This document shows positions 45,531 through 56,341 of a stretch of DNA of 64,000 nucleotides, in pieces. The DNA is from Cupriavidus yeoncheonensis (GTDB taxonomy: Bacteria; Pseudomonadota; Gammaproteobacteria; Burkholderiales; Burkholderiaceae), in the NCBI RefSeq assembly GCF_905397275.1, contig NZ_CAJPUY010000012.1, positions 1-64,000 on the forward strand, written 5' to 3'. The translations under genes were made by a program, and so were the position numbers. How positions within the stretch are numbered: position 1 is the first letter of the stretch; every line of letters starts with the position of its first letter. Under the pieces are notes generated by a model, which was not told the origin of the DNA, did not search any database, and was given only the letters and a program-made list of their open reading frames with translations.

Positions 45531-46418
45531 ATGAAGATGAACCTTCGCCAGATCGAGGTCTTCCGCGCGGTCATGCTGACCGGCTCGATCAGTGGCGCGT
45601 CGAAGCTGCTGTATGTGTCGCAGCCCGCCATCAGCCGGCTGCTCGCCCATACCGAGCAGCGGCTCGGCCTGACCCTGTTCCTGCGCACCAAGGGACGCCT
45701 GCACCCCACGCCGGAAGCCCGCCGGCTGCTCAGCGAGGTCAACGCGGTCTACGAAGGCGTGGAGCGCGTCAACGAAATCGCGGAGGACCTGGCCGCCAAC
45801 CGCACCGGCAGCCTGCGCATCTCGTGCAGTCCCAATCTTGGCCAGACGGTGTTGCCGCGTGCGATTGCAGGCTTTCGCCGCGCGCACCCGGCCGTGCGCG
45901 TGGTGGTGCGCACGCAGATTCCGGTCAACATGCTGCGCGGGCTGATTTCGGGGCAGGCCGATCTGGCGGTGTCGAACATGCCGCTGACGCACCCGAACCT
46001 GGATTCGCGGCTACTGGTGAAGAACCCCATCGTGGCGCTGATTCCGGCCGGTCACCGCCTCAGTACCCGGAGTTCGGTGCGTCCATCCGACCTGGCGGGC
46101 GAAGACCTGATCGGTTACGGGCCGGACGTGCCCTTCGGCCTGCTGGTGCATGAGGTCTTTGGCCGGGAAGGCAGCCAGCCGGACATGCGGGTGCAGGTGG
46201 AACAGGCCCATGTGGCCAGGGCGCTCGCCCAGGCGGGCGCAGGCATTGCGCTGGTCGATGCCATGACGGTGTTCGGGCAGGACTGGCCCGACATGGTGGC
46301 CGTCCCGGTGCGCACCAAGGTCAATGCATCGGTGCAGATCTTCCACGTGCAGACGGAGCCGCTGTCACGCCTTGCGCTGGCGTTCGTGGATACGCTGACG
46401 GCCATCATGAAGCGATAA
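45531..46418 (+). CDS. LysR-family transcriptional regulator
   Basis: This 295-residue regulator has an N-terminal winged helix-turn-helix (LRQIEVFRAVMLTGSISGAS, VSQPAISRLLAHTEQRLG) and a C-terminal LysR substrate domain (SLRISCSPNLGQTVLP, VEQAHVARALAQAGAGIALVD). It is divergent from the OCD/CoA-transferase operon, which it most likely activates in response to that pathway's substrate. Two ATGs two codons apart are possible starts. Confidence 0.92.
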   Translation: MKMNLRQIEVFRAVMLTGSISGASKLLYVSQPAISRLLAHTEQRLGLTLFLRTKGRLHPTPEARRLLSEVNAVYEGVERVNEIAEDLAANRTGSLRISCSPNLGQTVLPRAIAGFRRAHPAVRVVVRTQIPVNMLRGLISGQADLAVSNMPLTHPNLDSRLLVKNPIVALIPAGHRLSTRSSVRPSDLAGEDLIGYGPDVPFGLLVHEVFGREGSQPDMRVQVEQAHVARALAQAGAGIALVDAMTVFGQDWPDMVAVPVRTKVNASVQIFHVQTEPLSRLALAFVDTLTAIMKR

Positions 46419-46450
46419 GGGCCGGCGCCAATGCGGATCGGCGCTGCGCG

Positions 46451-46484
46451 GCCGCCCCCTCCCGGAGGCTTCCGGCGGGGCGGT
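46451..46484. terminator. Nested hairpin between convergent LysR and PPK2 genes
   Basis: GCCGCCCC (46451-46458) pairs with GGGGCGGT (46477-46484), allowing one G-T pair, with an inner CCGGA...TCCGG stem. It lies between two converging genes. No T-run is present. Confidence 0.4.
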
Positions 46485-46518
46485 CCGGCGGCCTTCCTGC
46501 AGTCGCGATACGGCCGGA

Positions 46519-47346
46519 CTAGAAGCGCTCGGGCACGCGCCGGTATGGGTAGTCCGCCTCTTTGTAGCCTTCCGGCTTCTGCCTGGCCGGCAGTTTCGGC
46601 TTCTTGCGCGGCATTGCCTCGTACGGAATGCGATCGAGGACATGGCTGATGATGTTCAGCCGGGCGCGCCGCTTGTCGTCGGAACGGGTAACAAACCACG
46701 GCGATTCGTCCGTATCCGTCGCCGCGAACATGGCGTCGCGCGCGCGCGAATAGTCGTACCAGCGCGAGTACGACTTGAGGTCCATGTCGGTCAGCTTCCA
46801 GGTCTTGCGCTGGTCGGTAATGCGGTCCTGCAGCCTGCGCGTCTGCTCTGCCTCGCTGACTTCCAGCCAGTATTTCAGCAGCACCACGCCCGACTGGGTG
46901 ATGGCCCGTTCGACCAGCGGTACACCACGCAGGAAGATGTCCACCTGCTCGTCGCTGCAGAATCCCATGACCCGTTCCACGCCGGCCCGGTTGTACCAGC
47001 TGCGATCGAAGATCACGATCTCGCCGGCGGCAGGCAGGTGGGGGATATAGCGCTGCACGTACATCTGGCTCTTTTCGCGCTCGGTTGGCGCCGGCAGCGC
47101 CACCACGCGGAATACGCGCGGACTCACGCGCTCGGTCATGGCCTTGATCACGCCGCCCTTGCCGGCGCCATCGCGGCCTTCGAACAGAATGCAGACCTTG
47201 GCGCCGGTAGCCTTGACCCAGTCCTGCAGCTTGACCAGCTCCACATGCAGCCGGAACAGCTCCTCGTCGTATTGCTTGCCCGTCATCTTCCCGCCGGCGG
47301 CGCCGGCATTGTCTGCATCGCGCTCGCCCTGCTTCTTTTTGCCCAT
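46519..47346 (-). CDS. ppk2: Polyphosphate kinase 2
   Basis: This 275-residue cytosolic enzyme moves phosphate between polyphosphate and nucleotides. Walker A is GRDGAGKGG (57-65), Walker B is IVIFDRSWYNRAGVERVMGF, and the lid is LKSYSRWYDYSRARD. This is the single-domain PPK2 form. Whether it prefers ADP, GDP or AMP cannot be told. Its presence near PstS and the phn genes adds to a phosphorus theme, but it is a separate transcript. Confidence 0.92.
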   Translation of the reverse strand: MGKKKQGERDADNAGAAGGKMTGKQYDEELFRLHVELVKLQDWVKATGAKVCILFEGRDGAGKGGVIKAMTERVSPRVFRVVALPAPTEREKSQMYVQRYIPHLPAAGEIVIFDRSWYNRAGVERVMGFCSDEQVDIFLRGVPLVERAITQSGVVLLKYWLEVSEAEQTRRLQDRITDQRKTWKLTDMDLKSYSRWYDYSRARDAMFAATDTDESPWFVTRSDDKRRARLNIISHVLDRIPYEAMPRKKPKLPARQKPEGYKEADYPYRRVPERF

Positions 47347-47633
47347 GCCCAGTCTCCCGTGGATGACCGGCCCAGCCGGCCCACCTCATACTTTGGTGCG
47401 TCGGAAGTCATAGGGCAAGTCCTCGTTGCGCTGCCGGGCGGCGAGCAATGTGGATGTAGGAAGTGGCATTGACAGCACCAGAGCAGCGTTGTGCGACGCA
47501 AAAAAACACCCATGTGCGTTCGCCGGTTGCTCCGGATTTTGCTTCGCCGTGGCCGCGGTGGCCTCGTATACTGGAATTGCTGCACTACAGCATTTTCTTG
47601 CATCCGATACCGGACGCTTCCTCGGAGTCAGCC

Positions 47634-47849
47634 ATGTCCCTATGTGCGCTTTGCATGGCACAGATCGATCGGCCCGGTCATTTCCCGCCCCATGCTCGCC
47701 TGGCCAGGAGAGGCCAGGTGCTTACGGCAGCGGGGTACGCCTTCGCGTACCAGTGCGAGGATTGCAGTCACGCCATCCTGCTGGCCGCCGCCCACGAAGA
47801 CGCGCCAGACCGCTGGGTGCTGGCCGACGATATCCCGGGCACCGGCTGA
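47634..47849 (+). CDS. Small double-CxxC hypothetical protein
   Basis: This 71-residue protein was not recognised. It has a CALC pair at the N-terminus and a CEDC pair near residue 42, together able to bind one zinc. The ATG at 47634 follows CGGAGTCAGCC at ideal spacing, which decides against the longer upstream frame. It converges on the lipoprotein gene. Confidence 0.55.
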   Translation: MSLCALCMAQIDRPGHFPPHARLARRGQVLTAAGYAFAYQCEDCSHAILLAAAHEDAPDRWVLADDIPGTG

Positions 47850-47885
47850 GCCGATGGCCGCCTGCGCGCCCGGGTGCGCGTTCTC

Positions 47886-48401
47886 CTATTTGCTGCTGCT
47901 GTGGTCGTCGCCGCCCAGGGGATCGACGATGATCATGGTGCGGTCCAGCACGCCACGGTCGTCAAAGTAGGCGCTGAAATGCGCGGGCTGATAGCCGGCG
48001 ACGTAGAGGCGGTACGACCACGCCTCGCGCTTCATCAACGGGTAGTACTGCACCGGTTCGCGCGGCATGCCGAAGCGTTCGGCCACATCGCGCTTGGTCC
48101 AGACGCCGGGGCGCGCGGTATAGATCTCCTGCTCGGTCAGCATCTGGCGAAAGTTCGCCAGCTTGCCGCCCGCATCGAAATCCGCCGCGTAGACTGCATA
48201 GCCCAGCGGCTGTTTCGAGTAGATCCAGCGGCTGGTGCCGTCACCGAGCGGGTAGGTCTCCGTAGGCTTGCCGAAGGCGTCGCGCACGCTGGCCTCGGTG
48301 CTGCCGATCATCTTCTGGCCGGTCTCGACCGGCTGCAGCGTTGCGCACGCGCCCAGCACGAGCGCGGTGGCCGCCAGCCAAATGCCATTTCGGAATTGCA
48401 T
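47886..48401 (-). CDS. Outer-membrane lipoprotein, SmpA/OmlA-like
   Basis: This 171-residue precursor has a lipoprotein signal ending in the lipobox LGAC (ALVLGACATLQ). The mature part has MIGSTEASVRDAFGKPTETYPLGDGT, a BamE/SmpA-like start, and a second related half (WTKRDVAERFGMPREPVQYY). The role is unknown; members support the cell envelope. The start at 48401 follows CTGGAGAAAGGTC. Confidence 0.75.
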   Translation of the reverse strand: MQFRNGIWLAATALVLGACATLQPVETGQKMIGSTEASVRDAFGKPTETYPLGDGTSRWIYSKQPLGYAVYAADFDAGGKLANFRQMLTEQEIYTARPGVWTKRDVAERFGMPREPVQYYPLMKREAWSYRLYVAGYQPAHFSAYFDDRGVLDRTMIIVDPLGGDDHSSSK

Positions 48402-48758
48402 GACCTTTCTCCAGTGTCGGCCAGCGCCGTGGCGCCTGTGGCCCCACGACCTGAGGATAGTCGTCCGGCGCAGGATTTGCCCGACGGCTCTACGGGTAAA
48501 CACGTGCGGAACCCAAAATATTCCGGCCAGGACGGCATGGCCCCGGAAATTCGGCCCCGCCCGCCTGAAGTGACCAAATTGCCACTCGATTTTCGCACCA
48601 AAACAGGGCGGATTGGCGATCTCCGCGCAAGAATTGCCGCGGAAGTCAGCCGCCCGAAAGCAAAGTGAGGCAAAATTCTGTGTTTGCCGGAGGCTGAATG
48701 GTCCAGTCGCCGGCGCGTGGTTCTATTCTTTGACATCCCCCCGATCCAGAGGCAAGCA
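48402..48758. other. Gap upstream of isocitrate dehydrogenase
   Basis: These 357 bases hold the lipoprotein ribosome site on the left and the isocitrate dehydrogenase promoter on the right. TTTGACAT at about 48729 could be a -35-like element, but no matching -10 is clear. No gene or RNA was recognised. Confidence 0.4.
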
Positions 48759-51002
<2,244 letters not shown>

Positions 51003-51045
51003 TCGGCACATCCGATCCCGCAGGCGCCGACCGGTGCCTGCCTGA

Positions 51046-51088
51046 AGCCGGAGGTTGGCATTTCTGATGCCGCCTCCGGCTTTTTATT
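51046..51088 (+). terminator. Rho-independent terminator after isocitrate dehydrogenase
   Basis: AGCCGGAGG with GGCAT pairs with ATGCC and CCTCCGGCT around TTCTG, followed by TTTTTATTT. It begins 44 bases after the stop codon. This is the best classical terminator in the window. Confidence 0.85.
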
Positions 51089-51256
51089 TCTGGCCATGAC
51101 GCCACTCATGCGGGGTGTCATACATTCAAAATTATTGAACAAGCAATCCTAAACGCGGCTCGGAAACACCGCAATGCCCGGTCTATAGTTGCTCACATGA
51201 ACGACACGCCTGAAACAGTAAGCGTTCTGAAAAATTCAACCAGACCGGAGATCATC

Positions 51257-51586
51257 ATGTCGCGCACCATCGTTGTCCGTACCGTTGCATCCGCCCTCCT
51301 GCTTTCGCTCGCTGCCGCGGTCGGCACCGCCTATGCCGCCCCGTCGACGAGCACCCACCCCGGAGACCGTTACGGCTACGAGTACCGCGTGCGCAATGCC
51401 GATCCGTACAGCGACGGTGCCCGCTTTGTGGCAGACGCCCACGCCGGCGACCACTACGGTTACCAGTTCCGGACAGCCGACCCGTACATCGACGGCGCCC
51501 GTACGGTAGCCGGCCTGGATCGCAGCGGCGTTTCGACCAGCCCGGCGCGCGGCTTCGATCCGTACAGCGATGGCGCGCACGCCTGA
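51257..51586 (+). CDS. Small exported protein with repeated DPYxDGA motif
   Basis: This 109-residue protein has a signal peptide cleaved near AYAAPS. The mature part repeats DPYSDGAR, DPYIDGAR and DPYSDGAH, with HPGDRYGYEYR and HAGDHYGYQFR between, so it consists of about two and a half units of about 35 residues. The family was not recognised. GGAGATCATC precedes the ATG at 51257. It is probably periplasmic; acidic and tyrosine-rich repeats could bind metal or carbohydrate, but that is speculation. Confidence 0.65.
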   Translation: MSRTIVVRTVASALLLSLAAAVGTAYAAPSTSTHPGDRYGYEYRVRNADPYSDGARFVADAHAGDHYGYQFRTADPYIDGARTVAGLDRSGVSTSPARGFDPYSDGAHA

Positions 51587-51624
51587 AGCACGCCGCACGT
51601 CGCCCACCGAAACTGGAGTACATC

Positions 51625-51726
51625 ATGACCATTCGTGACAATGCGCTGATCCTGGGCGGGTGGGTGACGCTTTGCCTGAGCAGCGGCCTGCTGATGAAAC
51701 TGGCGGCCCAGGCGCTCTCTTTCTGA
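51625..51726 (+). CDS. Small membrane peptide
   Basis: A 33-residue frame (MTIRDNALILGGWVTLCLSS start) behind a good site, CTGGAGTACATC. Residues 8-32 form one hydrophobic helix, so the product would sit in the inner membrane. It lies 38 bases after the exported repeat protein and may share its transcript. No family was recognised; it could be a non-coding coincidence. Confidence 0.45.
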   Translation: MTIRDNALILGGWVTLCLSSGLLMKLAAQALSF

Positions 51727-51869
51727 GCCGGTTAAGGCTTTCAGGCGGAATGCTTCTCGTGGCTGCTTCGCGCCCGCCCTTGATCTTCGGCAAACCATGT
51801 CCCGGCTCGCAGCGCCATACTGATTGCAATATTCTCGTTACATCGGCACAGCGTTCGGCCCGCCACACC

Positions 51870-52064
51870 ATGGCAAAGAAATTCCCGCTACACCCGAGCC
51901 ACCCCGAGCGCATCTGCTGGGGCTGCGACAAGTATTGCCCGGTGGACGCCATGGGCTGTGGCAATGGCTCCAGCCGCACACAACATCCTGCCGAATTGCT
52001 CGGCGACGATTGGCTGGAGTTTGGCGATTGGGGCATCGAGCCGGATCGCCCGAAAGCCAGTTGA
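51870..52064 (+). CDS. DUF3079 small cysteine-rich protein
   Basis: This 64-residue protein matches the DUF3079 family: MAKKFPLHPSHPERICWGCD, then KYCPVDAMGCGNGSSRTQHP and ELLGDDWLEFG. Four cysteines (CWGCDKYC and GCG) could hold a metal. The function is unknown. The ATG at 51870 marks the family start; the frame is open upstream but without similarity. Confidence 0.8.
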   Translation: MAKKFPLHPSHPERICWGCDKYCPVDAMGCGNGSSRTQHPAELLGDDWLEFGDWGIEPDRPKAS

Positions 52065-52353
52065 TCTGTCGATAGCGCCGCTCACAGCGCAATCACGCCA
52101 CACCTTCCTTCCCGCCGTCTTCTTCGACCGGCGAATCGCCCACCCCGAACGCACCACCGCGCGGGCGCGATCCATGCTTGAACCACGGCATCCGGGCATC
52201 CCTGGGCCGGACTCGTGCGGACCATAAGCGGCTCCCGCACACCACCAAGCACGCAGTTACTAGTCCGGGCCCGCCCGCGAGGATGTCCAGTGGCGATTAC
52301 AATGCCTTGATCGCGCCACGCCTCCCGCCAATCCTTTCAACGGACGAACGACC

Positions 52354-53802
52354 ATGCTGAAGCTCCAAGACCCCACCCTGCTGCGCCAGCAGTGCTATAT
52401 CGACGGACGCTGGACCGACGGCGAACGCCACATCGATGTAACCAATCCGGCCACGGGCGAACGCGTGGCGCACGTGCCGCAGTTTGGCGCCGCGGAAGCC
52501 CGCCAGGCTATCGAGGCCGCCAACCGTGCGTTGCCGGCCTGGCGCGCGCGCGTGGCCAAGGAGCGTTCGGCGCTGCTGCGCAAGTGGTTCGAGCTGATCC
52601 TGGCCAACCAGGATGATCTCGCGCGCATCATGACCGCCGAGCAAGGCAAGCCGTTTGCCGAGGCCAAGGGCGAGATCGCCTACGCGGCGTCGTTCATCGA
52701 ATGGTTTGCCGAGGAAGGCAAGCGCATCTACGGTGAAACGATTCCGGCGCCGATCAGCAATCAGCGCATTGTCGTGACCAAGGAGCCGGTTGGCGTGTGC
52801 GCCGCGATCACGCCGTGGAATTTCCCGGCGGCCATGATCACCCGCAAGGCCGGCCCGGCATTGGCCGCGGGCTGCACCATGGTGCTCAAGCCGGCGTCGC
52901 AAACCCCGCTGACTGCGCTGGCGCTCGCGGTGCTGGCGGAACGCGCGGGCATCCCGGCCGGCGTGCTGTCCGTGGTGACGGGGTCGGCGGGTGCCATCGG
53001 CGGCGAACTGAGCAGCAACCCACTGGTGCGCAAGCTGACCTTTACGGGCTCCACCGAGGTCGGCCGCATGCTGATGGCGCAGACCGCAGCCACCATCAAG
53101 AAGGTGTCGATGGAACTCGGCGGCAATGCGCCTTTTATCGTGTTCGACGACGCTGACCTGGATGCCGCGGTAGAAGGCGCCATCATCTCCAAGTATCGGA
53201 ACGCGGGCCAGACCTGCGTCTGCGCGAACCGGATCTACGTGCAGGACAAGGTCTACGACGCGTTCGCCGAGAAGCTGGTGGCCGCAGTCGCCAAGCTGAA
53301 GGTCGGCAATGGCATGGACGAAGGCGTGCGCATCGGCCCGCTGATCGACGAGAAGGCCGTGGCCAAGGTCGAGGAGCATATCGCCGACGCCCTTGGCAAG
53401 GGCGCGCGCGTGCTGCAGGGCGGCCATCGGCACGGGCTTGGCCATACGTTCTTCGAGCCGACCATCCTGGCCGACGTCGCGCCGGGCATGCTGGTCGCGC
53501 GTGAAGAGACCTTTGGCCCGCTGGCGCCATTGTTCCGCTTCAAGACCGAGGACGATGTCGTGGCTATGGCCAACGACACCGAGTTCGGCCTGGCCAGCTA
53601 TTTCTATGCACGCGACCTCGGCCGCGTCTGGCGTGTCTCGGAGCGGCTCGAGTACGGCATGGTCGGGGTGAACACCGGACTGATCTCCAACGAGGTCGCG
53701 CCGTTTGGCGGCGTGAAGCAGTCCGGCGTGGGCCGTGAAGGCTCGCACTACGGCATCGAGGACTACCTGGTGATCAAGTACACCTGCATGGCGGGCATCT
53801 GA
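52354..53802 (+). CDS. gabD: NAD(P)-dependent succinate-semialdehyde dehydrogenase
   Basis: This 482-residue aldehyde dehydrogenase is close to GabD. It has the nucleophile Cys288 in NAGQTCVCANR, with Cys290 two residues on as in redox-controlled SSADHs, the general base glutamate in SMELGGNAP, and the nucleotide loop FTGSTEVGR. It would oxidise succinate semialdehyde to succinate, closing the GABA route. No gabT is nearby, so related aldehydes such as glutarate semialdehyde are possible substrates. Confidence 0.9.
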   Translation: MLKLQDPTLLRQQCYIDGRWTDGERHIDVTNPATGERVAHVPQFGAAEARQAIEAANRALPAWRARVAKERSALLRKWFELILANQDDLARIMTAEQGKPFAEAKGEIAYAASFIEWFAEEGKRIYGETIPAPISNQRIVVTKEPVGVCAAITPWNFPAAMITRKAGPALAAGCTMVLKPASQTPLTALALAVLAERAGIPAGVLSVVTGSAGAIGGELSSNPLVRKLTFTGSTEVGRMLMAQTAATIKKVSMELGGNAPFIVFDDADLDAAVEGAIISKYRNAGQTCVCANRIYVQDKVYDAFAEKLVAAVAKLKVGNGMDEGVRIGPLIDEKAVAKVEEHIADALGKGARVLQGGHRHGLGHTFFEPTILADVAPGMLVAREETFGPLAPLFRFKTEDDVVAMANDTEFGLASYFYARDLGRVWRVSERLEYGMVGVNTGLISNEVAPFGGVKQSGVGREGSHYGIEDYLVIKYTCMAGI

Positions 53803-53858
53803 CCGAGACCCGCCTCCCTGCGTTCAGCGATTGCCGTTGGCGCAGGCCACGTTGCGGG

Positions 53859-54050
53859 TCAGTCCGGCCAGTCGCCGGCGACCGGCCGGCAGGTCTTGCG
53901 GAACCGTTCGAACTGGTCGTGGAAGCGCCGCATCAGTTCGAACTGGCAGGACGCGTTCTCGAAGGTGAAACACGCGTCGAACTCAGAGAGTGCGTCTTCG
54001 GCAGCGTGCGAGAGGCGCTCCTGCCGCCGGGCCAGCGCCCGCCCTTCCAC
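53859..54050 (-). CDS. Unexplained coding frame overlapping the flhC 3' end
   Basis: A 63-codon frame from a GTG at 54050 (VEGRALARRQERLSHAAEDA start; FTFENASCQFELMRRFHDQF in the middle; CRPVAGDWPD at the end). It shows strong C/G third positions and a natural, aromatic-rich composition over its 125 bases beyond the flhC stop. It overlaps flhC by 68 bases in another frame, where the flhC tail becomes arginine-rich and unnatural. It may be a separate small gene, the true flhC C-terminus after a frameshift, or a sequencing error. No ATG or clear ribosome site exists. Confidence 0.4.
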   Translation of the reverse strand: MEGRALARRQERLSHAAEDALSEFDACFTFENASCQFELMRRFHDQFERFRKTCRPVAGDWPD

Positions 54051-54687
54051 GCTGCGGTGCCGGCGCAGCCGCCCCCAATGCCGGTCCGGCAACAACCGGC
54101 AGGCCGCCGGGGATGGGCGAGGCCGGCTCAGCCACGCCGGCCGGCAACGTTCGGTGCACGCCGCGGCGCACCCGCGATGGCGGCTCGCACAGGCTGCAGA
54201 TGAACGAGGCCTGGGGTTCATAGGCATGCGTGACATAGCGGCCGCCGCAGCAACGACACGTCGACAGCTGCAGCAAGCCGCCTTCGCGGAAGCGCACCAG
54301 TGTCCAGAATCGCGTGAAGCTGATCAGGCATTCCTCGTCGCTGGCCCGCATATGGCCTGCATACACGCGGTAGCTGTCGAGCACTGCACGGATGCCTGGC
54401 AGCCCGGCCCGCTGCCGCATGAATTCATGGACGTTCAGCAGATACGACGCATGCGCGTTGGGCCGCCACGTCACGAACCAGTCCGCCGAGAATGGCAGCA
54501 TGCCCTTCGGCGGGGACCCTCCCGTCAGCTCCCGGTACAGCCGGTACACGCGGCTGTGCGACAGCGCCACTTCCGCCTCCACGACCTGCGGGCGGGCCCC
54601 CAGGCTGATCAGCTCAATGGCAAGCTGCGTGTCGCTGGCATCCTGCAGTGCACTGCGCGCCAGTGCTGGTTGCGCGGGGGTCTTCAT
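53983..54687 (-). CDS. flhC: Flagellar master regulator subunit FlhC
   Basis: This 234-residue activator subunit works with FlhD on class II flagellar promoters. It has QLAIELISLGARPQVVEAEV, GSPPKGMLPFSADWFVTW, and the zinc site C144-x2-C147 with C164-x2-C167, spaced as in E. coli. FlhC is usually about 190 residues; the extra alanine/proline/arginine-rich tail here is odd and overlaps another good frame. The ATG at 54687 follows GGAGGAAGGACG and overlaps the flhD stop. No motAB follows, so this is an orphan flhDC pair. Confidence 0.9.
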   Translation of the reverse strand: MKTPAQPALARSALQDASDTQLAIELISLGARPQVVEAEVALSHSRVYRLYRELTGGSPPKGMLPFSADWFVTWRPNAHASYLLNVHEFMRQRAGLPGIRAVLDSYRVYAGHMRASDEECLISFTRFWTLVRFREGGLLQLSTCRCCGGRYVTHAYEPQASFICSLCEPPSRVRRGVHRTLPAGVAEPASPIPGGLPVVAGPALGAAAPAPQRGRAGAGPAAGAPLARCRRRTL

Positions 54688-55001
54688 CGTCCTTCCTCCA
54701 GGGCTTGCGCGGCCAGCACGATGGCCATATGCATATTGCACAGCTCGTGCCGGGGCCTGATGCCCGCCAGCGCTTCGAGCAAGGCACCGTTGTCAAGACG
54801 GAAGCGGCACAGCACCATGCTCGAGCGCGCCAGGCCCAGCAACTGCGCCGAGGTCAGCGCCAGCAGCGCCTGCCCGACCTCCTTGCGGATGCCGAGCCTT
54901 AACAGGGCCTCGGGCTCGTTCTGGCGCATCAGCCGCTGCACCAGCAGCAGATAGGCCAGGTTGACGTCCTTGATCTCACCTACCAGGTCACTGCTGTCCA
55001 T
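54684..55001 (-). CDS. flhD: Flagellar master regulator subunit FlhD
   Basis: This 105-residue partner of FlhC has the FlhD opening SSDLVGEIKDVNLAYLLLVQ and the LGIRKEVGQALLALTSAQLL helix pair. It forms the FlhD4C2 complex. Its start lies inside the end of the FNR-like gene (14-base overlap) and its end overlaps flhC by four bases, so all three are one transcript. Confidence 0.93.
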   Translation of the reverse strand: MDSSDLVGEIKDVNLAYLLLVQRLMRQNEPEALLRLGIRKEVGQALLALTSAQLLGLARSSMVLCRFRLDNGALLEALAGIRPRHELCNMHMAIVLAAQALEEGR

Positions 55002-55911
55002 TGCCAGCCTCCCAAGCGAACGGATTGCCTTTCACATTGTCCGCATGCCTGGCGCCGGCACCGGACTCGGGCAAGGTCCGAGCCGTCCACGCCTGGGCGG
55101 ACACCAACGCTCCCGCTCCCCGCGCCGGCACGCCCTGCCTGCCTGCGCGCCGGCTGCCGGGCACAGGCGCTACCGCGGAGATCGCCGCACGGGCGGCTAT
55201 GGCGCGCAGCCCTGCCTTGTCGACCAGCGTCACGCTGCGGTGCTTGACCCGGATCAGACCGCATTCCGCGAGCCGGGAAAACTGACGGCTGACCGTCTCC
55301 AGTGTCAGGCCGAGATAGCTGCCGATTTCCTCGCGAGTCATGCGCAGAATGAACTCGCTCGGCGAAAAGCCGCGCACGGACAGTCCTTCGGATATCCACA
55401 GCAGGAACGTCACCAGACGCTCTTCCGCCGTCATCAGCGCCAGCAGTGTCTGCAGCGCACGCGTGCGCTGCGCCAGGCGGTCCAGTGCCAGCAACACCCG
55501 GCTGGCGAGTGCCGGCGTACTCGCCGCCACTTTGCGCAGCGTATCGATGGCAATCATGCAAACCTTGGCATCTTCCAGCGCCGTCGCGTAGGAGGCGTAC
55601 TGGCGGCGGCCGATGCTGTCCAGTCCGACCATTTCGCCGGGGAAATGGAATCCGACCACCTGTGTGCGTCCGTCCTCCGTGGCGACATGCGTCTTGAGCG
55701 TACCCACGCGGATCGCGAACAGGGCCTCGACCGGATCACCGAGCAGATAGAGTGGTTCGCCCTTGCGCAGACGAACCACGCGATGGGCCAGCATGTCGGC
55801 CGGCTCGATGCTGTCGGGCGCCCGCTCGCCCACCAGGCAGAAGCGTGCCATGGAGCATCCGGCGCAGCACGGGATCGAATCAGGCGATGGCGGGCGGGTT
55901 GTCAGGGTCAT
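54988..55911 (-). CDS. FNR-type Crp-family oxygen/redox regulator
   Basis: This 307-residue regulator has an N-terminal cluster motif C16-x2-C19-x5-C25 plus a distant Cys118, the arrangement of the oxygen-labile [4Fe-4S] centre in FNR; an extra cysteine is at 15. The cyclic-nucleotide-like barrel follows, then the helix-turn-helix MTREEIGSYLGLTLETVSRQ with the E-x2-SR contact residues of FNR. About 60 C-terminal residues beyond the usual end are low-complexity and overlap flhD. It should read TTGAT-N4-ATCAA sites and could link oxygen level to flhDC. Confidence 0.88.
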   Translation of the reverse strand: MTLTTRPPSPDSIPCCAGCSMARFCLVGERAPDSIEPADMLAHRVVRLRKGEPLYLLGDPVEALFAIRVGTLKTHVATEDGRTQVVGFHFPGEMVGLDSIGRRQYASYATALEDAKVCMIAIDTLRKVAASTPALASRVLLALDRLAQRTRALQTLLALMTAEERLVTFLLWISEGLSVRGFSPSEFILRMTREEIGSYLGLTLETVSRQFSRLAECGLIRVKHRSVTLVDKAGLRAIAARAAISAVAPVPGSRRAGRQGVPARGAGALVSAQAWTARTLPESGAGARHADNVKGNPFAWEAGNGQQ

Positions 55912-56341
55912 GGGGGCCTCGGAAGAAGGAATCTCAGGAAAAGGTTTCCGGCGATCCCTTCCTTGGGAGGTGGCTCCCAGAATTGGTTTGACTACGGAAT
56001 CAAATCACCAAAACCTTAAATTCGATTCTATTGACCGGCATCTGCAGAACAATCTGTAGTTTCTGAATATCCATTAGGAGTTTTCCGACTCTAGTGCCGC
56101 AAACTCCCGCGCGGCGCCGCGAAACGACTGGAGAGCCCTGCTGCGCCAGCATTGTTGGCACGAATCAAGGACGTTGCGGAAGTCCCTTCCTATCATCGCG
56201 GCGATCTCTTATTGCTTCCCGTTGCTCCAGATACGAATCTGATTTTCGGCGCCGTCGAATAAGCGCAATTGAAATCCTTTCTGCGCACTCGCTGCATTCA
56301 TCCGCATCAGGAAGTTGCCGGCTTCCTCCTGGAATATCCCC
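55912..56341. other. AT-rich divergent promoter region of the FNR-like and EAL genes
   Basis: This 430-base gap is clearly richer in A and T than its surroundings around 55980-56100. It contains TTTGA-N8-TCAAA at 55987-56004. No RNA gene or small frame with a ribosome site was recognised. Confidence 0.45.
55987..56004. promoter_or_regulatory. TTTGA-N8-TCAAA dyad upstream of the FNR-like gene
   Basis: The dyad resembles an FNR site but has two bases too many between the halves (FNR wants TTGA-N6-TCAA). It lies 76 bases upstream of the FNR-like start and could be an autoregulatory site for a variant protein or a chance dyad in AT-rich DNA. Confidence 0.25.

Noticed and set aside
55987..56004. 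Canonical FNR box
   Set aside because: The TTGA...TCAA halves are separated by eight bases instead of six. It is kept only as a weak dyad.
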